Of a DNA stretch of 5,421 bases, positions 1 through 4,852 are shown piece by piece (within the stretch, counting starts at the first letter, position 1; the number at the start of each line of letters is the position of its first letter). The position numbers and the translations under genes are program-made. Source of the DNA: Lentisphaerota bacterium (GTDB lineage: Bacteria > Verrucomicrobiota > Lentisphaeria > Oligosphaerales > Oligosphaeraceae); the NCBI GenBank assembly GCA_012799755.1, contig JAAZKQ010000126.1, positions 1 through 5,421 of the forward strand, written 5' to 3'. The notes below the pieces were generated by a model. That model was not told the origin of the DNA, did no database searches, and was given only the letters and a program-made list of their open reading frames with translations.

Positions 1-477
1 CTGCACAAACTATGCCAAGGCGATGTCGCCATTGACGCCCTGGTCGCCGGCGCCGGCGTCTCCTATAAGCGCGCCGACGGCTCCTACGGCGTCTCCCGCT
101 ATGCCCTCACGGCGCGCGCGGAAGCCCGCCTGGTGGCGCATTCCACATTCGGCGACCTGACCGCCTGCGCCGGCGCCGTCAGCGCCAAGGCCATCTGCCA
201 GGGCGGCAACACTCCATTCCATGTGGACAAAAATGGCAACACCACCACCTTCAGCGTGGGCGGCGCGGCCCTCGCGGCCGCCTTCGGCTACCACGGCAAC
301 ATCGGCGGACTCCTGTCCGCCTGCGACGCCGCCGCCGTCGCCGGCGCCAGACATCCTTCCGCCTGGGCGCAAATCGCCGCCGCCTGCCGCCACAACCGCG
401 CCACCGCCACCGGCAACACCGGCTCGCCCGCCGCCTGCGCCTCAAACATCCCCCGCTGGTGCGCCGAAAACGGCTGA
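1..477 (+). CDS. C-terminal part of an unrecognised Ala/Gly-rich, Cys-containing protein (5' end outside window)
   Basis: Reading frame 1 is open from the first base to a TGA at 475-477, giving 158 residues of a protein whose start lies upstream. A GTG at 133 could serve as an internal start, but the same codon use (GCC, GGC, AAC, ATC) continues back to base 1, so I treat it as one truncated gene. Seven cysteines (residues 5, 57, 66, 108, 129, 146 and 154 of the visible part) are spread through an Ala/Gly/Asn-rich sequence. Short Gly-Asn turns occur (QGGN, DKNGN, YHGN). I see no membrane segment and no catalytic motif, and I do not recognise a family. The spaced cysteines could form disulfides or bind metal, which is inference only. 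Being upstream of a cargo-like gene and a tail-fibre-like gene, it may be another structural or surface protein of the same island. It is visibly richer in GC than the next gene. Confidence is good that it codes, low on identity. Confidence 0.7.
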   Translation: MHKLCQGDVAIDALVAGAGVSYKRADGSYGVSRYALTARAEARLVAHSTFGDLTACAGAVSAKAICQGGNTPFHVDKNGNTTTFSVGGAALAAAFGYHGNIGGLLSACDAAAVAGARHPSAWAQIAAACRHNRATATGNTGSPAACASNIPRWCAENG

Positions 478-550
478 GCTCGGCTTGCAGCAGCGCCGCC
501 GCCGCTTAACTTAATGTGACCTTTTTTCCCTCGCTTGGGCAGGTTGCGTC

Positions 551-1453
551 ATGTTGAATCCAAAGCTGTTTTATCGCCAGAAGATCGTCTTGGGCTTGGC
601 GGAAGCCTTCGCCGAGCCATTGCCCCGCACTGACTTTGTAAAGCTGCTTTTTTTGCTGTGCAAGGAAAGCAAGCAGGACTTCTATTCCTTTTTCCCGTTC
701 AAGTATGGCTGCTTCAGCTTCCAGCTCTACCAAGACTGGCAATACCTGAAAAGCAAACAGCTGATGCGCGAGAGTGATTGCTTCCAAAAAAGCGACGCCT
801 GCGCAAGCGTCCTGGATGACCTGCGCCCCGCTGACAAGGCGATGATTGCGCTCTTCCGGGAAAAATACGCCCATCTCCGGGGCGATGCCCTTATCCGGGA
901 AACCTACATCGCCTATCCCGAATACACCAGAAATAGCGAAATCAAAGACAAAATCCTGACGCCCGCCGAAAGGCAGGCCGTCGAAGGGGCCTTGCAAGCC
1001 CAGACCCCAACCCCGGCCAATGGCATGTTTACCATCGGCTACGAGTCAATCAGCATTGACGAATATTTGCGCCGGCTGATTCTCCATGGCGTCAACCTGG
1101 TCTGCGACGTGCGCGCCAAACCCAAGTCAATGAAGTATGACTTCAACGACAAGCGCCTCGCTCACTTTTTGCAACAAGTGAACATCGCCTACCAAGGCAT
1201 GCCCAGCCTCGGAATACCCCCCAACCTGCGGACCGACCTTCATTCCGCAGACAGCTACCAGAGACTCTTTGACCTCTACGAAAGCCAAATCCTCCCGAAA
1301 CGCAAACCGAAAATCGCCGCCATCGCCCAGTGGGCCCGGGCCGGCAGCAAAACAGCCCTGACCTGCTTTGAAAAGAACCCGCAGCACTGCCATAGACTGC
1401 GCCTCGCCGCCAAACTCTCAGCCGACTTCCATTTCCACACCGTGAACATATAG
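551..1453 (+). CDS. DUF488 family protein with N-terminal Panacea/SocA-like domain
   Basis: A 300-residue protein. The C-terminal half (about 158-300) carries the DUF488 signature: TIGYE (161-165), a DEYL helix, CDVRAKPKSM (185-194), SLG (219-221), and the family's C..E.....CHR pair as CFEKNPQHCHR (272-282). The paired cysteines and His look like an active or metal site, but the biochemical role of DUF488 is not established. The N-terminal part (about 1-150) has the pattern TDFVKLLFLL...PFKYGCFSF, followed by a helix and LKSKQLM. This resembles the winged-helix Panacea/SocA-like (DUF4065-type) antitoxin domain, which is an inference from pattern alone. ATG 551 is chosen because an in-frame stop sits at 512 and no other in-frame ATG exists between; AGG at 541-543 is a weak ribosome site 7 nt upstream. 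Codon use is less GC-biased than in flanking genes and the gene has its own terminator, suggesting a phage 'moron' or island cargo, possibly defence-related. Confidence 0.92.
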   Translation: MLNPKLFYRQKIVLGLAEAFAEPLPRTDFVKLLFLLCKESKQDFYSFFPFKYGCFSFQLYQDWQYLKSKQLMRESDCFQKSDACASVLDDLRPADKAMIALFREKYAHLRGDALIRETYIAYPEYTRNSEIKDKILTPAERQAVEGALQAQTPTPANGMFTIGYESISIDEYLRRLILHGVNLVCDVRAKPKSMKYDFNDKRLAHFLQQVNIAYQGMPSLGIPPNLRTDLHSADSYQRLFDLYESQILPKRKPKIAAIAQWARAGSKTALTCFEKNPQHCHRLRLAAKLSADFHFHTVNI

Positions 1454-1481
1454 CGCTCACCCCTCTAGCACTGCCACCAGC

Positions 1482-1514
1482 AAGCCCGCCCGGCATTCCG
1501 GACGGGCTTTTTTT
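1482..1514 (+). terminator. Rho-independent terminator of the DUF488 gene
   Basis: The left arm AAGCCCG (1482-1488) plus CCGG (1490-1493) pairs with CCGG (1498-1501) plus CGGGCTT (1503-1509). There is one C/A mismatch and a CATT loop (1494-1497). Seven T follow (1508-1514). It lies 29 bp after the TAG of the DUF488 gene and points the same way. The reverse strand has no T-run after the stem, so it acts on + only. Confidence 0.93.
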
Positions 1515-1602
1515 GTGCTCGGAATCCCCCTGCGTATATACCAGCAAAGAAGCGAATGCAGGCTTTGCCGTAAGGCATGCGCCCAACGTGCCTCCTGAAT
1601 AC

Positions 1603-1655
1603 AAAAAAACCGCTGAATTTATGCGTGCAACTTTCGTTGCAGAGGCCCAGCGGTT
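1603..1655 (-). terminator. Minus-strand stem-loop with T-run (terminator or 3' end of a small RNA)
   Basis: Read on the - strand, AACCGCTG (1655-1648) pairs perfectly with CAGCGGTT (1615-1608) and runs directly into T (complement of A1603-1609). Inside lies a second perfect 6-bp stem, TGCAAC (1641-1636) with GTTGCA (1631-1626), closed by a GAAA loop. GAAA is a GNRA tetraloop only on the - strand, and only the - strand has the U-run, so the transcribed strand is probably minus. No - strand gene precedes it in a convincing way. It may therefore end a short non-coding RNA or be a relic of one. The call as an intrinsic terminator is structural; the RNA is inference. Confidence 0.6.
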
Positions 1656-1666
1656 GTGTTGCCATT

Positions 1667-1693
1667 AACATAGCAGCCGTGTCGTGTTTTCAA
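1667..1693 (-). promoter_or_regulatory. Weak candidate promoter for the minus-strand stem-loop RNA
   Basis: On the - strand, TTGAAA (1693-1688) is followed after 15 nt by TATGTT (1672-1667), a 4/6 match to the -10 consensus. Initiation near 1660 would give a transcript of about 55-60 nt ending in the T-run at 1609-1603. The spacer is short and the match modest, so this is only a candidate. Confidence 0.18.
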
Positions 1694-1714
1694 GGGCAAA
1701 AAGACAAATATAAC
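1687..1714 (+). promoter_or_regulatory. Candidate sigma70-type promoter for the downstream block
   Basis: TTTTCA (1687-1692) and TATAAC (1709-1714) are separated by 16 bp in the most AT-rich part of the gap. TATAAC matches 5 of 6 positions of the -10 consensus. It lies between the DUF488 terminator and the small protein/tail-fibre block, where a promoter for that block would be expected. The resulting leader of about 235 nt would contain the 9-bp mirrored repeat and three hairpins. It overlaps the minus-strand candidate, so at most one of the two may be real. Confidence 0.22.
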
Positions 1715-1767
1715 AAATTGGCCAGTAAGCGGTCACTCATTGAACATTGTTGTTCCCGCAAGCTACT

Positions 1768-1845
1768 ATGGACAATATGGACAGTATGGACAATATGGAC
1801 GGCGGGCAAGCAGGCATTGTCGTCCATCGTGTCCAGCATGTCCAT
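1768..1845. repeat. 9-bp tandem repeat (ATGGACnnn) facing an inverted copy
   Basis: ATGGAC occurs at 1768, 1777, 1786 and 1795, exactly every 9 bp, separated by AAT, AGT and AAT. After a spacer of about 21 bp the complement appears with the same period: GTCCAT at 1822, GTCCAG at 1831 and GTCCAT at 1840. The arms can fold into a hairpin of three 6-bp blocks with 3-nt internal loops, with one mismatch in the middle block. A 29-codon frame from 1768 reads MDNMDSMDNMDGG, but I do not call it a gene. Either a minisatellite with an inverted duplication or a regulatory fold is possible. Confidence 0.85.
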
Positions 1846-1848
1846 GTT

Positions 1849-1933
1849 GCGCCGTAGGCGCATAACCATGCTTAACCCCAGCCTTCAGGCTGGGGTGGCG
1901 AGCTCCCCATGAGGCAGTGCCTTGTAAAGGCAC
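1849..1933. repeat. Cluster of three perfect palindromes (REP-like element)
   Basis: Three perfect inverted repeats follow one another: GCGCC-GTA-GGCGC (1849-1861), CCCCAGCC-TTCA-GGCTGGGG (1876-1895) and GTGCCTT-GTA-AAGGCAC (1917-1933). Two share a GTA loop. The segment ends 23 bp before the ATG chosen for the small CxxC protein. None has a following T-run, so they are not simple terminators. GGGG at 1892-1895 can alternatively pair with CCCC at 1905-1908, so a switch-like leader is conceivable. A repetitive extragenic palindrome family is the simpler reading. Confidence 0.7.
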
Positions 1934-1956
1934 AACAGCAGAAAAAAGCCCCTCCC

Positions 1957-2265
1957 ATGCCCTGCCGCTCCTGTCGAGACAAAGCAAACGCCGCCGCCGC
2001 CGGCCATTTGCACCCCATGCCGCCCATGCCGCCCATCCCCTGCCCACCCTGCGCCCTGGAGCACCTCAAACTGGCCGAGGCCGCGCAGCGCGCGGGCGAC
2101 CTCTATCGCGCGGTGTGGCACCTCGCCCAGGCGGCAACCCACGCCGCGACCCGACAGCAGGCCGCAGCCCTCCGCGACGCCCGCATAGCCCTGCAGCGTA
2201 TAAATAACAACGTGGATTTCGCGCGACTGCGACAACTCATAGGCGGGCCGCATGCAGAGCATTAA
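1957..2265 (+). CDS. Small protein with two CxxC motifs and a His-containing helical hairpin
   Basis: A 102-residue protein if started at ATG 1957. The frame also has an ATG at 1909 (118 residues), but the extra 16 codons lie over the palindrome cluster, so I prefer 1957. Neither start has a clear Shine-Dalgarno. Counting from ATG 1957, it shows CRSC (residues 3-6), a Met-Pro stretch (MPPMPPIP), then CPPCALEHL (29-37) leading into Ala-rich amphipathic helices: AEAAQRAGDLYRAVWHLAQA and ATRQQAAALRDARIAL. The Cys-x-x-Cys-A-x-x-H-L start followed by G-(D)-x-x-R-A-x-x-H-L resembles small uncharacterised proteins that I recall near phage structural genes. This is a memory-based impression, not a named family. 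Two CxxC pairs plus His could bind zinc. It overlaps the tail-fibre-like gene by 14 bp (ATG at 2252, stop TAA at 2263-2265), implying translational coupling and a shared phage function, perhaps assembly or fibre attachment. Confidence 0.68.
   Translation: MPCRSCRDKANAAAAGHLHPMPPMPPIPCPPCALEHLKLAEAAQRAGDLYRAVWHLAQAATHAATRQQAAALRDARIALQRINNNVDFARLRQLIGGPHAEH
2014..2040 (+). repeat. In-frame 9-bp repeat encoding Met-Pro-Pro
   Basis: CCCATGCCG at 2014 and 2023, then CCCATCCCC at 2032, gives MPPMPPIP in the small CxxC protein. The period is the same 9 bp as the ATGGAC array 220 bp upstream, and both contain an ATGG-type core when the - strand is read here. The internal ATGs (2017, 2026) also make the start of the protein less certain. 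Confidence 0.7.
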
Positions 2266-4852
2266 AACCATCCTCAAAATCGTCAATACGTCCGGCCAAT
2301 GGTGCTCGGACAAATTCGGCTCCACGACCCCGGACAGCCCCATCATCCGCCTGGCCATGAGCGCCAAGCTGATCATGGACCTCCGCAGCGACCAGGAAAA
2401 CCCCGCCACAAGCGTCCTGGAGTCTTTCCCCTACGACGACGTGGCGGCCTGCGCCGGCTTCTACGTCGCCATAGACTCCGACTGGAATCAACTCACCATC
2501 CCGCCCATCAAACGCTTCTCCGGCATCAGCGTCGCCCGGGGTCCCGCCGGCGAAACCATCCTCGGCGTCGAGCTGCCAGACCTCGACAGTCCAGAATTGC
2601 GCAACGCCGTCAAGACCAACGAATTCGTCAACCTCAAAGGCGAAGTCGGCGGCTTGAACGCCGAGGGTAAATGCATCTTCCTGATTGACTTCCCCATCCG
2701 CCTGAAAAATCGCGTCTGGATACCCGACGGCTCCAGCGGCGACAGCCCCGATCCCGCCGACCCCGACTACCTGACCACGCCCCAGGTCAAAGCCTACATC
2801 GAAGCCCAGCTGGCCGCCGCCGTGGCGGCCCTGGAATTGCCCCAGGGCACGCCCGGCCCGCCGCCGGCCATCGCCATCGGCAACGTCCAGACCGGCGACG
2901 CGGCCGCCGCGAACCTCGCCCCCGTCACCGACACCCCCGGCGCCTACACCCTCCACCTGACCCTGCCCAAGGCGACCGACGGCAGCACGCCCGAGCCCAT
3001 CACGCCGGCCATCGCCATCGGCAACGTCCAGACCGGCGACGCCGCCGCCGCTGAGCTCGTCCCCGTCACCGACACCCCCGGCGCCTACACTCTCCACCTG
3101 ACCCTGCCTCGCGGCGCGGCCGGCGTCGGCGTCACCCCGCGCGGCCAATGGTCAGCCGACACCGCCTACGCGCTCAATGACGCCGTCCGCCACGCCGCCG
3201 CCTGGTGGCGCAGCCTGCACGCCGACAACCTCAACAACCCTCCGCCAGCCACCCGCATCGACAACACACATTGGGAAGTCATCGTTACCGACGGCCTGTC
3301 GGCGGACCCGCTCGTCATCACCTACAACTCGACAGACGATCCCGACGACGCCGGCTGGCATCTTCCCCCATGGCAGGCTGGTGACACCCATTTTCGCATG
3401 TCCACCGACGGCGGCATTTCACACTCCCAGGCATTCCCCCTGTCCCAGCCGGCCCCGGCGACTGTTGTACGCTACAACCCCGATGCGGTCACTGACTGGC
3501 ATGACATCCCGGGCCCAGTGGGCACGGCCGATTATTGCCTGACGGCCGGTCGCTATTTTCGTCTCCGCGTGGTCGGCGGGATTTGGGGCCCTGCCTCGGA
3601 AATACACAGCCTCGACGCCGCCGAGCAACTCCGCGTGCAATACGCCGTTACTCCGGAATCCGGCGAACCTGCATGGCATGGTGTGCTTCAACCAGCCGAC
3701 AACCGTATCAGAATCTACAACCTCGCCGGGACAATCCGGAAAGACATCTCAGTGTCCCTGGAGCCTGGTCAGCAGATCGACCGTGTGCAAGTTTGCTCCA
3801 TCTCCGATCCGTGGCATGCTGACTACGCTGACAACGACGCCTTCATGAAGCTGTCCACCGACGGCGGCGTGACCTTTGGCAGCCCAATCCCAGTCAGAGG
3901 TAAGTCGGCCTACGAAGAATGGCTAGAGGCTGGCAATGTCGGGACAAGGGAGGATTTCCTCAACAGCCTTAAGGGCGTGGAATGGCCCGCCGGCGCCGCA
4001 CCCGGCAAAGTCTTGTTGTACGGCGCCGCCGGGCCGGTCTGGGGCGACCTGGCCAATTACACGCCAGTGACGCCGCCAGAAGAACCGCCAACCCCGGAAG
4101 AACCGCCGACCCCGGAAGACCTGGGGCTGGTTGACTTGCCCGACGGCGTTGAAAAACGCATTTGGGAATACCTGCGCATCCAACGGCCGTCAGACAGCCG
4201 ACCCTTGCATCTGTTCTGGCAGACCAGCGTAGATGGCAGCAGCTGGGGCGCACTTTATTCGTCGGCTACGCATCCGCATTGCGTAAGGACGCTGGGGCCA
4301 AACAAATCCAAACTGGACTTCTCAACCGCGTTCGGGCCGGCCCTGTTGCCGGTCGAGCATATCCCGGTGCGGGAAATCCATGTGCGCACCTGCTGGGGCT
4401 ATCTGGATGAGGGAGTCTGGCACAAGGGCGATTGGACCTATCACAACACCCTGGGCGTGAAGCTGTCGCTTGAAGGGCACACACTGGAAAAGCCGGACTA
4501 TTTCAATCCCGAATATTTCATCATCCCGATCCCCGACGGCACCGACCAATGCGAATTCCGCTTGTCCACCGATGACAACTTCCGACACGAACAGGTGCTC
4601 TTCAGCAATGCCCTCTACACCTCGTCAGACGTCAAAGGCTTTTTTTTTGATGGACAGAACCTACAGCCCGCCACGCAGGAAACGGTGGATTTGCTCCCGG
4701 CGCCCTTCAACGCCGCCGCCTTCGAGGGGCAATGGTTCGTGTTCAAGCGGCGAGGCATTGCGATGTACAACATCCGGGCCGTCTGGACAGGCGACAACCC
4801 GGTAGTCTACACCTGGAGCCCGGAAAAGGCTTATGGGCAGGAGGCACAATGA
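2252..4852 (+). CDS. Modular phage tail-fibre / receptor-binding-like protein
   Basis: An 866-residue protein without signal peptide or membrane segment. Modules: 1-160, an anchor-like domain with strand-rich text (KLIMDLRSD, FYVAIDSDWNQLTIPP, FLIDFPIRLKNRVW); 205-286, two near-identical repeats of the tail-fibre type G-(N)-V-x-T-G...Y-x-L-x-L-x-L-P; 297-345, a carbohydrate-binding (CBM5/12-like) pattern with RGQWSADTAYALNDAV and a closing HWEVI; 352-549, recurring WH and STDGG modules; 551-575, the widespread tail-fibre motif SAYEEWLEAG...GTREDFLNSLKG; 581-605, APGKVLLYG...VWGDL; 607-622, a Pro/Glu/Thr linker; and 635-866, an unrecognised beta-rich C-terminus with another FRLSTD. The likely role is host-surface (glycan) binding at the virion tail tip; a cell-surface adhesin is the alternative but lacks an export signal. 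AGGCGGG at 2241-2247 is a weak ribosome site; the 14-bp overlap with the upstream gene suggests coupling. A T9 tract at 4640-4648 is unusual. C-ending codon bias weakens somewhat after about residue 380, consistent with module exchange. Confidence 0.85.
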   Translation: MQSIKTILKIVNTSGQWCSDKFGSTTPDSPIIRLAMSAKLIMDLRSDQENPATSVLESFPYDDVAACAGFYVAIDSDWNQLTIPPIKRFSGISVARGPAGETILGVELPDLDSPELRNAVKTNEFVNLKGEVGGLNAEGKCIFLIDFPIRLKNRVWIPDGSSGDSPDPADPDYLTTPQVKAYIEAQLAAAVAALELPQGTPGPPPAIAIGNVQTGDAAAANLAPVTDTPGAYTLHLTLPKATDGSTPEPITPAIAIGNVQTGDAAAAELVPVTDTPGAYTLHLTLPRGAAGVGVTPRGQWSADTAYALNDAVRHAAAWWRSLHADNLNNPPPATRIDNTHWEVIVTDGLSADPLVITYNSTDDPDDAGWHLPPWQAGDTHFRMSTDGGISHSQAFPLSQPAPATVVRYNPDAVTDWHDIPGPVGTADYCLTAGRYFRLRVVGGIWGPASEIHSLDAAEQLRVQYAVTPESGEPAWHGVLQPADNRIRIYNLAGTIRKDISVSLEPGQQIDRVQVCSISDPWHADYADNDAFMKLSTDGGVTFGSPIPVRGKSAYEEWLEAGNVGTREDFLNSLKGVEWPAGAAPGKVLLYGAAGPVWGDLANYTPVTPPEEPPTPEEPPTPEDLGLVDLPDGVEKRIWEYLRIQRPSDSRPLHLFWQTSVDGSSWGALYSSATHPHCVRTLGPNKSKLDFSTAFGPALLPVEHIPVREIHVRTCWGYLDEGVWHKGDWTYHNTLGVKLSLEGHTLEKPDYFNPEYFIIPIPDGTDQCEFRLSTDDNFRHEQVLFSNALYTSSDVKGFFFDGQNLQPATQETVDLLPAPFNAAAFEGQWFVFKRRGIAMYNIRAVWTGDNPVVYTWSPEKAYGQEAQ
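2863..3108 (+). repeat. Two 105-bp near-identical direct repeats inside the fibre gene
   Basis: Copies at 2863-2967 and 3004-3108 (period 141 bp, 47 codons) differ at about six bases by eye and at two residues. Each encodes AIAIGNVQTGDAAAA...PVTDTPGAYTLHLTLP. The 36-bp spacer is unrelated to the copies. The near-identity at third positions implies recent duplication or gene conversion. The repeat could expand, contract or recombine. Confidence 0.95.
4079..4114 (+). repeat. Two 18-bp repeats encoding an EEPPTP linker
   Basis: Units at 4079-4096 and 4097-4114 differ by one base and give EEPPTP twice, followed by ED. It is a Pro/Glu hinge between the SLKG/VWGDL segment and the C-terminal domain of the fibre-like protein, of the kind that separates modules in secreted and virion proteins. 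Confidence 0.85.
4640..4648 (+). repeat. T9 homopolymer in the fibre gene (possible slippage site)
   Basis: Nine consecutive T encode Phe797-Phe799 with no synonymous interruption, in a gene otherwise strongly GC-biased. One extra T produces TGA immediately after the tract, truncating the protein at residue 799. Losing one T shifts into a frame ending at 4803-4805. Whether slippage occurs is unknown. Confidence 0.8.
4839..4844 (+). promoter_or_regulatory. Strong Shine-Dalgarno for the exported repeat protein
   Basis: AGGAGG at 4839-4844 ends 4 nt before ATG 4849 and lies inside the last codons of the fibre-like gene. It is the only full-consensus ribosome site noticed in the window and fixes the start of the next gene. 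With the ATGA overlap it suggests that the gene is well expressed and coupled to the fibre gene. Confidence 0.8.

Larger units (their letters stand above)
1454..1956. other. Structured intergenic region without a credible gene
   Basis: About 500 bp between the DUF488 gene and the next coding block. It contains, in order, a + strand terminator, an AT-richer stretch with a - strand stem-loop and T-run, a 9-bp direct repeat with an inverted counterpart, and three close palindromes that end just before the next gene. Open frames across it (1577-1912 on +; 1465-1671 and 1766-2047 on -) have erratic composition and translate repeats and hairpins, so I do not call them genes. I see no tRNA, CRISPR or transposase remnant. 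Confidence 0.7.

Noticed and set aside
478..550. Promoter for the DUF488 gene (TTGCAG at 485 with TAACTT at 507)
   Set aside because: Both hexamers match the consensus poorly and the intervening DNA is GCC-repeat rich; too weak to list.
1465..1671. Open frame of 68 codons on -
   Set aside because: It runs through the + strand terminator and the minus-strand stem-loop and has no recognisable domain. A repeated element covering this segment remains possible.
1768..1857. 29-codon frame reading MDNMDSMDNMDGG
   Set aside because: It is fully explained by the 9-bp repeat; there is no ribosome site and no conserved-looking remainder.
1577..1912. Open frame of 111 codons on + in the intergenic region
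   Set aside because: It translates the minus-strand stem-loop, the 9-bp array (WTIWTVWTIWT) and a palindrome; composition changes along its length and no start signal or domain is seen.
2863..3108. CRISPR-like direct repeats
   Set aside because: There are only two copies, 105 bp long and in frame within a coding sequence; they are protein repeats.
2237..3148. 303-codon open frame on - opposite the fibre gene
   Set aside because: It is a shadow of the C-ending codons of the + strand gene; the Gly/Asp/Val-rich product is the typical artefact.
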